Below, in pieces: positions 26,181 to 36,176 of a stretch of DNA of 64,000 nucleotides. The stretch is from Fen-1258 sp947085815 (GTDB lineage Bacteria > Bacteroidota > Ignavibacteria > Ignavibacteriales > Melioribacteraceae): contig CAMTXU010000012.1 in assembly GCA_947085815.1 (NCBI GenBank), positions 1 through 64,000 of the forward strand, read 5' to 3'. How positions within the stretch are numbered: the first letter of the stretch is position 1; each line of letters begins with the position of its first letter. A program made the translations under genes and the position numbers. The notes below the pieces were generated by a model. The model had not been told where the DNA came from. It saw only the letters and a program-made list of their open reading frames with translations, and did not search any database.

Positions 26181-27472
26181 GAAATAATATGATCGAAATA
26201 ACCGGCTAATTTTTTTGTCAGATTTCTATTTGAGTAGTGCGATATATCAGTTTCATTCGAAATCAGAGCGCCCTTTTTATATTTCGTGTAAAGTTCCTTC
26301 ACGGTTGTTAATGTTTTATCAAGATCGTTAAAGCCGCATGTATACCCCGCATTAACACCCTGAACAATTTTAGATGCGTCGCTTTCATCCGGACCAATTA
26401 CAATCGTAGGTCTTCGAGATGCAAGATACTCAAAAAGTTTTCCCGGAAGCCGCCCCCTCACATTTGGCATATCATTTAGAATCAGCAACAACACTTGTGA
26501 ATGGCACATCCGCTCGAGAGTTTCTTCTCTTGAAATATGAGCAGAGAGTTTTAAGTTACCGGCTAAACCGAGCGAAGTAATATCATTAATTATAGCGTGA
26601 CCGATGAAACCAACAAGTTCAATTTCCAATTCATTCGCGAACTGTTCATCTTCTTTCGCGATTATAGAGAGGGCTTGCCACAATGTTTTAGCGTTACGGT
26701 CAGGACCTAAACTTCCGAAATGACTCAACGTAAATTTGTTTGAAAGAGAAGCGGAAATATTTTTGAAATCGTCTTCATCAAATCCCCAGACAATTACGCC
26801 AACATCTTTCGCTCCGATAGATTCAAGGTCTGTCTTCCATGTATCACTGCAAATTGTAACCTTATCCGCAGAGCTGAATATGCGTTGTTCCATTGCTTTG
26901 TGGATTTTCTTTGAAATTGGATTGAGCATCAATTGCGAAAAATAATCTACTTGCGTCCATGGATCTTGAAAGTCCGCATGCCATGGTATTGCCAATTTCT
27001 TTTTAACACCATAAGCGATCATATGAGTAGAATGTGGCGGACCGTTGGTAAATAAAATATCCACAGGATTTTCTTTTAGATATTTCGATAGAAATTTTAC
27101 CGATGGACGAATCCAGAATTTGCGAGCATCCGGAATAAAAATATTTCCGCGGATCCAGATTCCAAGTTTATGTGCAAAACCCGGCTTTTCCTCTTCCAAA
27201 AAAACGTTGTGAATACGTTCTTCTTTTTTCTTTCCAGAGATGAACTTAAAAAGATTATACGGTTCCCAAATTTTGGTTTTGAGAATTGTAACTCCTTCGG
27301 GAACATCCTTATAATTTCCTTCATCAAGAACCGGATACTCCGCGTTATCAGCTGTGCAGATTACCGGCTCCCAGCCCGATTCGCGCAAGTACTTTGCAAA
27401 CTTCAAGCAGCGATGAACACCTATGCCTCCTGACGGAGGCCAATAATATGAAATGATTAAAACTTTCTTCAT
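26162..27472 (-). CDS. Glycosyltransferase family 4
   Basis: 436 residues, GT-B fold: SYYWPPSGGIGVHRCLKFAKYL at the N-terminus (acceptor domain), and a C-terminal donor domain with LSHFGSLGPDRNAKTLW and KLFEYLASRRPTIVIGPDES, the E-x7-E-like nucleotide-sugar site. Likely cytoplasmic face of the membrane, adding a sugar during surface polysaccharide assembly. Its start overlaps the flippase stop by four bases, so it is coupled to it. Donor and acceptor are unknown. Confidence 0.9.
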   Translation of the reverse strand: MKKVLIISYYWPPSGGIGVHRCLKFAKYLRESGWEPVICTADNAEYPVLDEGNYKDVPEGVTILKTKIWEPYNLFKFISGKKKEERIHNVFLEEEKPGFAHKLGIWIRGNIFIPDARKFWIRPSVKFLSKYLKENPVDILFTNGPPHSTHMIAYGVKKKLAIPWHADFQDPWTQVDYFSQLMLNPISKKIHKAMEQRIFSSADKVTICSDTWKTDLESIGAKDVGVIVWGFDEDDFKNISASLSNKFTLSHFGSLGPDRNAKTLWQALSIIAKEDEQFANELEIELVGFIGHAIINDITSLGLAGNLKLSAHISREETLERMCHSQVLLLILNDMPNVRGRLPGKLFEYLASRRPTIVIGPDESDASKIVQGVNAGYTCGFNDLDKTLTTVKELYTKYKKGALISNETDISHYSNRNLTKKLAGYFDHIISECSLQ

Positions 27473-28986
27473 GACATAATATGTCCGGAATCGGTTGACG
27501 CTTTATCAGCGCCCTTCATAATCCCTTTAATGAAATCTAATATTTTTGCCGGACTGAGTATAATATCCAGTTCAGCTTTTTCGTAAAAACGAAAAATGAA
27601 AAGTACAAGCGGAAATAGAACCACTAAGGCAAGCTTGATACCAATTTCAAAAAGAATGTTCATGGCAGGTAAAATATAAATAACTCCCGCCAGAATGGAA
27701 CCAACTATGATCATGAGAATCAATTTATAATTCTCAAAAGGAATTTTGTAATACTTAGCGGAAAATATTTGAGTGATGAAATAAAAAATTACGAATGCGA
27801 GGAGTGTGTTAACCGCGGCGGCAATTATTCCGAACACCGGAATAAAGACGAAATTGAGAATTATATTTAATGCCGCTGCGGCGAGTGTAATCCACGCTAC
27901 ATGTTTTGTGTTTTTTGTCAGCAGCATCCCAAGCGAGGCGGTCAACCGCATTCCGCTAAATACATATGAGAGAAGAATCACCGGGACAATAATATACGCA
28001 CTGTAGTATTCAGGCTTTTCTGCAAACACGTAAATGATTTCTTTACTGAAAAGAGATAAAAAAACGAATCCCCAAATAAAAAAGAAAGATGAATAGGTCA
28101 TCAGTTTTGTGAAGAACCGTTTATCGTTATGACTTCCAAAATATTTATATGCAACCGGCATTAATCCTAAAGTGAATGGAAGAATTAAAAACATGTTAAG
28201 CACACCGGCAACTTTGTAAGCAAGACTATATGGAGCAAGTGCCGTAGAACCTAACAAAAATTTAATGATGTAACGGTCACTCAGGTTTAATAAGAGAAAA
28301 CCCACAGATGCAAAGACAAGTGGTAATCCAAATTTAAGTGCCGACTTTAGAATTTGTGAATCAAATTTTACTTTCATCTGCGGAATTGTTTTTACTATCA
28401 ATATCATAAAAGTAAAAAACTCGGCGAGCGCGTAAGAGTACAATACCCCGGCTATTCCTCTGTTAAGCCACCCGACTAAATAAAGAGTTATTCCGGTCAT
28501 CAATAAAACTTTTATTATGCTTACAACGGAATAGTACACGGATTGTTCGTCTGCACGCACCTTAGCAAAGAAAAGATTATTTAATACGCGGAGAAGAACA
28601 ATATAAGCTATCAAGCGAATATAGGATGCTTGGATTTGCGTATTTAAGAAGAGTGATGGAAAAAGTGATGTAAACGTTTCGGCTAAAAGAACAAAGAGAG
28701 CGCAGATCATCAAAACAAAAGTTGTAATTGTAAAAAGAGTCGATTCCTTCTTCTCTTTAAATTCTTCGGAGTTATTGAAAAGGATGATTGATGTTGCTTG
28801 CCCGAGTATGAATATCTCCGCAAGTATTGCAAGTGTTACATCAAGAAGATCTAGATTACCAAACTCACCGAGCGTTAACTTTGCCGTAAAAAGTGGTAGT
28901 AAAACTATCCCTACAACTTTAGGAGCAATGTTGCTTAAACTATATGCAAGTGTATCCCGGACAGTGCTTTTAAGTCGCGCAAGCAT
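27469..28986 (-). CDS. Polysaccharide flippase (MOP superfamily, Wzx-like)
   Basis: 505 residues with about 12-14 membrane segments and the family opening TLAYSLSNIAPKVVGIVLLPLFT. It would flip lipid-linked sugar repeat units across the inner membrane. One base separates it from the YfhO gene stop, and four bases overlap the next glycosyltransferase, giving the operon order YfhO - flippase - GT4 - carbohydrate protein. No Wzy-type polymerase is obvious, although the YfhO protein is a large membrane protein that could take part. Confidence 0.9.
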   Translation of the reverse strand: MLARLKSTVRDTLAYSLSNIAPKVVGIVLLPLFTAKLTLGEFGNLDLLDVTLAILAEIFILGQATSIILFNNSEEFKEKKESTLFTITTFVLMICALFVLLAETFTSLFPSLFLNTQIQASYIRLIAYIVLLRVLNNLFFAKVRADEQSVYYSVVSIIKVLLMTGITLYLVGWLNRGIAGVLYSYALAEFFTFMILIVKTIPQMKVKFDSQILKSALKFGLPLVFASVGFLLLNLSDRYIIKFLLGSTALAPYSLAYKVAGVLNMFLILPFTLGLMPVAYKYFGSHNDKRFFTKLMTYSSFFFIWGFVFLSLFSKEIIYVFAEKPEYYSAYIIVPVILLSYVFSGMRLTASLGMLLTKNTKHVAWITLAAAALNIILNFVFIPVFGIIAAAVNTLLAFVIFYFITQIFSAKYYKIPFENYKLILMIIVGSILAGVIYILPAMNILFEIGIKLALVVLFPLVLFIFRFYEKAELDIILSPAKILDFIKGIMKGADKASTDSGHIMS

Positions 28987-31527
28987 TTATGTTTTTTCCG
29001 GAACGTTCTTTTTTCTTGAAGCGTAAAACAGAAAACCAAATCCGCCTAATAACATCAAGTTAAGTAAGAGTGAAATGTATTTTCCAATTACAAACGATTG
29101 AGGCTCGTAAACAAAATCAACTTTGTGTTTTCCTTTTGGAACGATAACACCCTGAAAGCCATGATTAGTCTTATAAATAGTAGTTGGATTACCATCAACT
29201 AACGATTTCCATCCCGGTAAGTAGGTAGATCCAAAAAACAAAAAATTGTTCCCTGATGAGTTCGACTCAACAACTACATGTTCATCTTTGTATTGAGTAA
29301 TTATTGCGGTGTTAGTTGAATCTCCTTTATCAAACTTAAAATCAAGTTTATTCACAAAGGCAAGTTTCTTAGGATCGAACGAATTGTTCTTTATCGAATT
29401 CAAAATATCAATTGAAGATTTTTCTTCGACGTTATCAACAAAATAGATGCGCGGTAAAGCCCCGTCGTTCCGATTGACGAATGTGGTTGAATCTTGAGAC
29501 ATAAATATTTGCGTGAAATAATCAAAAGGAAACGGTCTGTCGGTTACCAGATATTTTACACCGAGCATTCGCCACAGTGTAAAGTTTGCCGGGGTTACAA
29601 CATCAATAATATCCTGGTAACTGCGCGGTTTTACGGCAGAGTATCCGGAAAAATCCTCTTGTAAGAAGTATACATTAAAGTTTGCGTTGTTACGTATCGA
29701 GCCGAGAGAATTGTCGCGTTGTTTCATGTTTAGTAATCTAAACGGTTCTTTATCCTTCTGCTGTTTTATTATGGAAATATATTCCGGTTCCTTAAATTGA
29801 TCATTTACAATTTCTGAATCGACATAACTTGCGCCGCGGTTTCCAATTCTGAACAGATCAAATAAAATTAGAAAGGCTAATCCGACAATCAAGAATGCCT
29901 TATTTATTTTGGAAGAGACATAAAAATAAATCAATCCAAAAGTTAGAGTAAGTAGAGCTAATGCTGTAAGTAAATCGCTTGTGAACATATCGCTCATATA
30001 TGGAGCGAGCGCAGTAAACATTTGCGCATTGCCGGATTCACTTACTAACGCGGCATGATCGTTAACGCGCTGTGTAAACCAGCTTGAAACACTTCCGCTG
30101 AGAATTAGAGCAAGAATAAATAATCCGGTAAAAACAATTGTCGTATTCCTGAAAAATAATTGCAGACCCGCATCAGGTTCATCACGAAGAGAAATGATCT
30201 TCATTATTCCCAAACCGGCAAGAATAGGAAAGATGATTTGGAGTATATGGAGAATCATAGACGGAGCGCGGAAATTATCAAACAGCGGAAAATTGTAATA
30301 GAAAAAATTATATAGAAACGGTAAATTTTTCCCGAACGAAAGAATTATAAAGAATAAGATTACAATTCCCAAAAACTGAATCCATGATTCCTTGCGCCGA
30401 ATAAACAGCGTAAATAGAGCAAGTACAAATACAATAATGCCCATGTACATTGCGGTATCAACGTGCGGCATTTGACCAAAGTAAGTGTTTACTTCAGCAT
30501 CCGGCGTCTCGCTTAACGGACCGTTGTATTTCGAAGCTCCGAAGCCATAATAGGAAGGAACAAGAAAAGTTAATACCTCACCGGGCGAGAATGACCAGTT
30601 TGTAGCGTATTCATATGAATTGGCTTGAGTCGGAGCCGCAGTAGTTTGCTCTTCTGTAATACTTTTTGTTCCCCGTGTTGAATAAGGCTTGTATTCATAT
30701 AGCTGTCCATATGTATCGAAGGACATGAGCAAAGAAATAATTCCAACAGCGGCAACAATGCTCAAAGATTTGAATAACTGCTTCTGTAAAAATTTATCTT
30801 TTAGGATGAAGGCGCGGATAAAAAAGTAGATGAAATAAATTAGGATTGCGAGCGCAAAGTAAAACACAATTTGAACATGGGCGCTAAGAACCAATAGATG
30901 AGCGCCCAGAAGGAAAAGAAGTACATCTAAAAGTTTAAGCTCCTTCTGGAATTTGAAGAGCATCATCAAGATGAAGGGGAAAAGAGCAAGCGTCATCAAT
31001 TTGGTGATATGACCTATAAAAAAGAGTATAAGTATGCCGGAGCTGAAAATAGTTGCAAGCGCAACAATTAAGCTAACACCTCTACTAGCGCCGAAACTCC
31101 TCATAAAGAAAAATGCACTGAAGGCGAGCAGCACAAAACTAAAAGTATAGATCGCATTATATTCCGTGAATGCGACCGAATAAATCTTTGACGCATAAGA
31201 ATACACAACCGAAGTCAAATCATACCAGCGTAACGACATTGAGGTTGCTACAGCAGGTATTCCGCAAAATATATAAGGATTCCAGAGAGAGACACCATCA
31301 CGATCTTGATTCACATATTCTCGTAAGCTTTTTACCTGAATAAGATCGCCCGAATATGTCGTCTTATCGCCAAACGTTACCGGCGAGAAAAAGATCAAGA
31401 TCAGGATTATGATCGAGAGCAGGAGTGCAGGAGTTTGATATTTCTCCGGAATATATTTACCGAAGGAGAATTGTGACTCGCTTGATTTCTTCTGCGTTGA
31501 CGAAACTTTTTTTACTTGTTTTGACAT
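28987..31527 (-). CDS. YfhO-family membrane protein
   Basis: 846 residues. A short basic N-terminal tail precedes about 12-13 membrane helices, followed by a soluble periplasmic C-terminal region (about residues 590-810) and a last membrane helix. YfhO proteins share the GT-C architecture and in Gram-positive bacteria act in glycosylation of lipoteichoic acid; in Bacteroidota the role is not known. The GGAGAG site before the ATG supports the start. It leads the polysaccharide transport operon. Confidence 0.88.
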   Translation of the reverse strand: MSKQVKKVSSTQKKSSESQFSFGKYIPEKYQTPALLLSIIILILIFFSPVTFGDKTTYSGDLIQVKSLREYVNQDRDGVSLWNPYIFCGIPAVATSMSLRWYDLTSVVYSYASKIYSVAFTEYNAIYTFSFVLLAFSAFFFMRSFGASRGVSLIVALATIFSSGILILFFIGHITKLMTLALFPFILMMLFKFQKELKLLDVLLFLLGAHLLVLSAHVQIVFYFALAILIYFIYFFIRAFILKDKFLQKQLFKSLSIVAAVGIISLLMSFDTYGQLYEYKPYSTRGTKSITEEQTTAAPTQANSYEYATNWSFSPGEVLTFLVPSYYGFGASKYNGPLSETPDAEVNTYFGQMPHVDTAMYMGIIVFVLALFTLFIRRKESWIQFLGIVILFFIILSFGKNLPFLYNFFYYNFPLFDNFRAPSMILHILQIIFPILAGLGIMKIISLRDEPDAGLQLFFRNTTIVFTGLFILALILSGSVSSWFTQRVNDHAALVSESGNAQMFTALAPYMSDMFTSDLLTALALLTLTFGLIYFYVSSKINKAFLIVGLAFLILFDLFRIGNRGASYVDSEIVNDQFKEPEYISIIKQQKDKEPFRLLNMKQRDNSLGSIRNNANFNVYFLQEDFSGYSAVKPRSYQDIIDVVTPANFTLWRMLGVKYLVTDRPFPFDYFTQIFMSQDSTTFVNRNDGALPRIYFVDNVEEKSSIDILNSIKNNSFDPKKLAFVNKLDFKFDKGDSTNTAIITQYKDEHVVVESNSSGNNFLFFGSTYLPGWKSLVDGNPTTIYKTNHGFQGVIVPKGKHKVDFVYEPQSFVIGKYISLLLNLMLLGGFGFLFYASRKKNVPEKT

Positions 31528-31654
31528 TTGCTCTCCATATCATTTCTTCATGTACTTCGCAATATTCTTTGCGCTCTTAGAGGTTAAAAGAATAACCGCT
31601 GGCATAGCAATTCCAATGGAAAAAGTTCACAAAGCCGGTGCGAAAAACACAAAG

Positions 31655-32923
31655 TTATTTATTCAAAACTGCTTTAACGTAATTTTTCCAGCTATAATTT
31701 TTTGATGTCTCGGTTACATTCTCTTTGGGTATCGGATGTTCCACAATTTTTTTCATCGCAAGATACATCGAATCGATATCATTTGGTTCCGCCAGATAAC
31801 CGTTGTAACCATCTTGAATGCTTTCGGAAAAATGACCAATGCGCGTTGCGATGCTCGGCACGGAAAAATTATATGCCGTTGATTCCACTCCCGACGGTGT
31901 GGCGACTTCGTAATACAAAACATTGCAATCTGCTACCTGAAAATATTTATGTACCTCTTCATTTGGAACATAACTGTTAACGGTTACAACTTTGTTTTGA
32001 AGGTTTAGCTCTTTTATTAAATCTAATGGACGATAGTCGCTCTCGTCTTCCTTCTTTTTTAGGATGACTTTTTTTATAGCATTGAATAAACCTTTTTTGA
32101 GTTTTGTAGTAAACCTACTCGTGTCGAGAGTATTCCAAAATGATTCTCCAACAACCAGAAGAGAAACGTCATCACGCTCAAGGGAAAGTTTAGCAAAAGC
32201 ACGAATTACGTTGTGCAATCCTTTGTATTTGCGGATGAATCCAAAAAAAAGAAACACATTTTTTTTCAAACCCAATTCTTCTTTTATCTTCATTTTATCA
32301 AAATTCGGATCGGGCTTGAACATATCATAAACGGGATGGTACAATTTTACGACGGTTTTTTCAGCCGGTGCCGAAGTCCGTTTGCCCGTTTGGTCAATAA
32401 AAAATTTTTGCTCCGGAAAGACAAGTTTTAATTCTTCAAAATATTTTTGAGCATGAACAATGTATGAATCGGCATTTCGAAGTGCCCGCCTAAGAAGAAA
32501 ATTATCCATTACACTTTCTTCTTTTTGTTTTACAACATGAAGAATAAAAATTATTTCACAATTTGTCTTAGCTTTAACTTTTTTCAAGATGGTATTGATA
32601 GGAAGCCCTTGAATTGCGATTGCCCATTGTACAATTAAAATAGCCGGCTTTATTTTATTAATCACGTCTGCAGTTTGAAGCCATGATATCGGGTTGTTAA
32701 AGTTGGTGATGTAAGAGACTTTTATATTTGTGTCTTCAAGAGGATCGGCAGTAATACTGCGATTGATGAAGTCTCTTGGAATTATTGACGGATATTGGTG
32801 TGTCCACGAGACAATGTCCACCTCAACGTTATCGCATTTATCAAATTCCTTTGCAAGCGATAGCGTATAGTTCGCAATTCCACCTTTAAATTTTGGTCCC
32901 GGACCGAAAACGACAATTTTCAT
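31655..32923 (-). CDS. Glycosyltransferase family 4
   Basis: 422 residues with a GT-B fold: VVFGPGPKFKGGIANYTLSL opens the acceptor domain, and FLFFGFIRKYKGLHNVIRAF with the later PSGVESTAYNFSVPSIATRIG forms the donor-binding site. It is separated from YfhO by 127 bases that hold no clear gene, so it may start its own transcript. It probably adds sugars to a surface glycan. Specificity cannot be read from sequence. Confidence 0.9.
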   Translation of the reverse strand: MKIVVFGPGPKFKGGIANYTLSLAKEFDKCDNVEVDIVSWTHQYPSIIPRDFINRSITADPLEDTNIKVSYITNFNNPISWLQTADVINKIKPAILIVQWAIAIQGLPINTILKKVKAKTNCEIIFILHVVKQKEESVMDNFLLRRALRNADSYIVHAQKYFEELKLVFPEQKFFIDQTGKRTSAPAEKTVVKLYHPVYDMFKPDPNFDKMKIKEELGLKKNVFLFFGFIRKYKGLHNVIRAFAKLSLERDDVSLLVVGESFWNTLDTSRFTTKLKKGLFNAIKKVILKKKEDESDYRPLDLIKELNLQNKVVTVNSYVPNEEVHKYFQVADCNVLYYEVATPSGVESTAYNFSVPSIATRIGHFSESIQDGYNGYLAEPNDIDSMYLAMKKIVEHPIPKENVTETSKNYSWKNYVKAVLNK

Positions 32924-33074
32924 TTAATAATTGGGTGTAAGTGATTCATTAACAACGGTCAAAAATACTAATTTTTATTTGGAAAGGAGATGAGATAATA
33001 ATGACTTTTGCTGGTGACAAAGGTATTCAAAAGGCACGCTCATATATAAACAGTCAATGCAAAAATGTAACAGA

Positions 33075-34172
33075 TTATTTTTTCTCTTTTATGATGTATT
33101 CTTTCTCGTCATTAAAATTGTGAACGAGTATTTCTCCGAGAAGTCCTATTGCAAAAAATTGTACTCCAACAATTATCAAAAGTATTCCGAGAAAAAGCAA
33201 AGGACGGTTACTGAGCGAGTATCCGTAAAATAATTTTTCTACCGCCAACCATGCGCTTATTACGAATCCTACAAGCGCGGTTATCAATCCGACAAATCCA
33301 AATAAATGCATCGGACGTTTAATATAGCGTGTAGTAAAAATGACGGTGATTAGATCAATAAAGCCTTTGAAGAAACGGGAGATGCCGAATTTGGTTTTAC
33401 CATAACGGCGCGGATGATGTTTAACCACTATTTCAGTAACTGAAAATCCTTTCCAATCGGCAAGTACCGGAATGTATCTGTGAAGCTCTCCATATACGTT
33501 AATACTTTGAACTACTTGTTTACGGTAAGCTTTTAATCCGCAATTGAAATCGTGAATCTTTACTTTTGTGAACAAGCGTGTTATATAATTGAAAAACTTA
33601 GAGGAGGTTTTCTTAGTTATCGGATCGAATCTTTTTTTCTTCCATCCGGAAACAAGATCAAAACCTTCGTCAAGTTTTCTAAGAAGACCGGAAAATTCAT
33701 TCGGATCGTCCTGCAAATCGGCATCCATCGTTATAACGGCGTCACCTGTAACATTTTTGAAAGCTACCTGAAGAGCGGCTGATTTTCCATAGTTCGAGCG
33801 AAAACTGAAATAACGGATCTTGTTATCCGTCCGCGCAAGTTCTTTAATTATGTTGAGAGATTTATCAGTGCTGCCGTCATCGATAAATAAAATTTCATGG
33901 TCGGCAGAAATTGTTTTAAGAGATTTTTTAATTTCGGTGTAAAGAGGGCGCAATGATTCTTCTTCGTTAAGAAGAGGAACGACAACTGAAACTTTTTTGA
34001 AAGAGATGTTTTTATTTTCACGCTGGGGCTGGTTCTGATCTCCTTGCTGTGGGCGAAATCGCTTTCTGTTATTGTAATATCTTCTGTAAGGTTTTTTTTG
34101 TTGAGGAGACTGCCCTTGCTGGGGATTGGGCGTCTGTATATTTGGGGTTTCCGCTTTATTCTGATTATCCAA
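33075..34172 (-). CDS. Membrane-bound glycosyltransferase family 2 (DPM1/GtrB-like)
   Basis: A GT-A domain (VVVPLLNEEESLRPLYTEI, then LFIDDGSTDKSL and ITMDADLQDDP as the DxD site) followed by two C-terminal membrane helices, as in polyprenyl-phosphate sugar synthases. It likely makes a lipid-linked sugar for periplasmic GT-C enzymes such as the neighbouring YfhO. The first 55 or so residues are Gln/Pro/Arg-rich and disordered, absent from most relatives. No ATG exists; TTG codons at 34172 and 34211 are candidates, and I chose 34172 because GGAAACGAG lies close by. Confidence 0.85.
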   Translation of the reverse strand: MDNQNKAETPNIQTPNPQQGQSPQQKKPYRRYYNNRKRFRPQQGDQNQPQRENKNISFKKVSVVVPLLNEEESLRPLYTEIKKSLKTISADHEILFIDDGSTDKSLNIIKELARTDNKIRYFSFRSNYGKSAALQVAFKNVTGDAVITMDADLQDDPNEFSGLLRKLDEGFDLVSGWKKKRFDPITKKTSSKFFNYITRLFTKVKIHDFNCGLKAYRKQVVQSINVYGELHRYIPVLADWKGFSVTEIVVKHHPRRYGKTKFGISRFFKGFIDLITVIFTTRYIKRPMHLFGFVGLITALVGFVISAWLAVEKLFYGYSLSNRPLLFLGILLIIVGVQFFAIGLLGEILVHNFNDEKEYIIKEKK

Positions 34173-34376
34173 AGCTCGTTTCCATAATTTAAAATTAGTT
34201 ATCCTTATCAAAGTTAAAACAAGATGCCACGAAAATCAATTTGACCGGCTGCCCGCTTCCGGTTTCAGGGGTTGAACTACTTTACGCAATCATTTGTTTT
34301 AAAATAATAAGGCGTCATAGATATTTGAAAGTGCCCAAAACTATCTTTAAGTTTCTCATAACAAGAAAGCAAATTT

Positions 34377-34718
34377 ATGGGCGGCATCATTTTCTGGGGA
34401 ATAATACGCACGGCAATATTAATACCGTCACTATGGATTCTCTATGGTATGATGGAATATAAATATTGGTGGTGGTTTGGTGTATTAACTGTATATGGCG
34501 TTATTCTTCATCCGGCTATGATTCAATACAAAATATTTCTGCACGATAATGAAGAAATAATGAACAATACACTGTGCTCGTCTTGTAAACATTTTGATAG
34601 AACGGCAGTTTTATGTCAAAAGTATGATAAACATCCTTCTCTTAAAAATCTTCCGTGCGAAGGCTTGGACTGGGAACCGATAGGAATAAAAAATGAAGAG
34701 AGAGAAATTCACACATAA
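34377..34718 (+). CDS. Small membrane protein with Cys-rich tail, unknown function
   Basis: 113 residues: two membrane helices (about 4-24 and 30-48), a short loop, then a tail with Cys residues in the arrangement CSSC, a later LCQK and PCEG, likely a metal-binding site. No family recognised. It overlaps the next gene by 26 bases in another frame, suggesting coupled translation of two small putative zinc proteins. Confidence 0.55.
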   Translation: MGGIIFWGIIRTAILIPSLWILYGMMEYKYWWWFGVLTVYGVILHPAMIQYKIFLHDNEEIMNNTLCSSCKHFDRTAVLCQKYDKHPSLKNLPCEGLDWEPIGIKNEEREIHT

Positions 34719-34935
34719 CAAAGAGAAGGCGATTGTCAACAATGTTCGTTTCTGTTCGGAATGCGGCGAGGATCTTGATGCTTTTGGAATAGACGGCGCC
34801 GAGATTGATCTTAAAAAGGTTGAAGCGCGGCATAAACACTGTAAAGAGATCGGTAAATTCAAAGGTGATGTCTGCTCAATGATTTTTATAGCGGATCCTT
34901 CAGAGCCTGCTCCGCTATCGGATGAAGACGAGTAA
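34693..34935 (+). CDS. Small zinc-ribbon-like protein, unknown function
   Basis: 80 residues with CSEC at 21-24, then a Cys/His cluster RHKHCKE and GDVC, a plausible four-ligand zinc site, and an acidic tail (PLSDEDE). No membrane segment. Its 3' end overlaps the convergent BtuF-like gene by 50 bases, which is unusual and limits how either can mutate. Function unknown; the pairing with the membrane protein upstream is the only clue. Confidence 0.5.
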   Translation: MKREKFTHNKEKAIVNNVRFCSECGEDLDAFGIDGAEIDLKKVEARHKHCKEIGKFKGDVCSMIFIADPSEPAPLSDEDE

Positions 34936-35809
34936 ACAGATCATTTACCGCTTCCGCAAAGCGGGGTCCCGGGCGGGAGTATAAATTCCAATCAACAAAA
35001 ATTACGTTATTGTTTTTAACTGCCTTGATTCTAGACCATTCCGGATATGCGCTTTTTATTTTGACAATATCATTATCTCTTCCGGTAGGATAGATTATAT
35101 AATCCGGATTGCGTTTCAAAATTTCTTCTCGCGAGAACATTGGGTAATTTACACGAGAGTCTTCCGCCGTGTTTTTCAATCCGCACATTTGTAAAAATTC
35201 ATTTAGAAAAGTATTCTTACCCGCAACTATCAGAGGTTTTAGGTCGATAACAAACATTGCGGATTTTACAGCGAATTGTTTCGATGACTCCGAAATTCGT
35301 TCTACGGTTGAATCCCAAATAGCAATTTTATTTTTTGCTCTTTCTTCGACTTGAAAAATTTTGCCCAGGTCGGTATACGTCTTTTTTATTCCCAGATAGT
35401 TTCTCGGATTGGAAACAAATATTTTTATTCCCAGTTGGTGGAATTTGTCGTAAGTCTCTTTTGTATTTCCTTCCACAGTGATAAAAACAAGATCCGGTTT
35501 TAGAGTTACTATCTTTTCGAAATTAACCGAGAGCAGGTTACCAACCTTCTCTATATTCTTTGAGGCTTCCGGGTAATCGCAATAAAGAGTGTTGCCAACT
35601 AATTTTTGTTCTAGTCCAAGAGAATAGATCATTTCGGTAAGATTGGGTGCAAGTGTAATAATGCGTTGAGGAATTTTATTGAAATTATGTATCGATCCTA
35701 AATCATCTTTTACAGAGATGCCGCTCTGGACAAGTTTGTTCTCCTTGCCGCATGAGGTAAGGAAGAAAACAAAAGTGCTGATGAAAAAAATTTTTTTAAG
35801 TATGTCCAT
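34886..35809 (-). CDS. BtuF-like substrate-binding lipoprotein
   Basis: 307 residues, a helical-backbone metal-receptor protein. The lipobox FLTSC near residue 20 makes it a lipoprotein. The family signature PQRIITLAPNLTEMIYSLGLEQKLVGNT follows, then DLVFI and a C-terminal lobe ending in DLFTRLHP. Such proteins deliver vitamin B12 or ferric siderophores to an ABC importer. No permease or ATPase gene is adjacent and no cobalamin riboswitch could be seen in the 367-base gap upstream, so the ligand is open. Confidence 0.88.
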   Translation of the reverse strand: MDILKKIFFISTFVFFLTSCGKENKLVQSGISVKDDLGSIHNFNKIPQRIITLAPNLTEMIYSLGLEQKLVGNTLYCDYPEASKNIEKVGNLLSVNFEKIVTLKPDLVFITVEGNTKETYDKFHQLGIKIFVSNPRNYLGIKKTYTDLGKIFQVEERAKNKIAIWDSTVERISESSKQFAVKSAMFVIDLKPLIVAGKNTFLNEFLQMCGLKNTAEDSRVNYPMFSREEILKRNPDYIIYPTGRDNDIVKIKSAYPEWSRIKAVKNNNVIFVDWNLYSRPGPRFAEAVNDLFTRLHPIAEQALKDPL

Positions 35810-35986
35810 AAGATTTATTTATTAGCTGGGGAATAATACAAAAATTGTTGGAATGTGTTTACAAAATTAGAGGCGAAGTTATTCACTTCTAAATATTTAC
35901 AAGTGATATATGCCGGAATAAAACATGTTATCAATTTTTTTTGATTTTACTTTTGACCGCATATCTTCAGCTAGCAATATAGTTTC

Positions 35987-36103
35987 ACTTAAGAGCGGTT
36001 CTGCCATAGGCGTGGCTATGCCATAAAAATGTCAATATTCTCTGTCCCGCCTTTGGCGGGATTAAATATTTCTATTCGATAATTTTTAGAACCGTCCTTA
36101 AAT
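35987..36103. repeat. Fold-back intergenic element with 16-bp inverted ends
   Basis: Ends ACTTAAGAGCGGTTCT (35987-36002) and AGAACCGTCCTTAAAT (36088-36103) are inverted copies matching at 13 of 16. Inside lie two more hairpins: CATAG-gcgtgg-CTATG, and TCCCGCC-ttt-GGCGGGA near 36045. No reading frame and no clear target duplication. It fills most of the gap 35810-36176. It may be a miniature transposable element or a processed RNA structure. Confidence 0.65.
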
Positions 36104-36176
36104 CTCTCTGCATTCTTAATTGTTCCCATTTTCGAGCTCAGCCTTTGCAAAATTTGAAGGATTTATTAACAAAACA

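Noticed and set aside
31545..31640. Small reading in the gap before the second GT4 (a MPAVILLTSKSAKNIAKYMKK peptide on the - strand)
   Set aside because: Short, no clear ribosome site, and no conserved partner; could be a remnant, so not listed as a gene.
35810..35986. Cobalamin riboswitch upstream of the BtuF-like gene
   Set aside because: No B12-box-like sequence or matching fold could be seen by eye.
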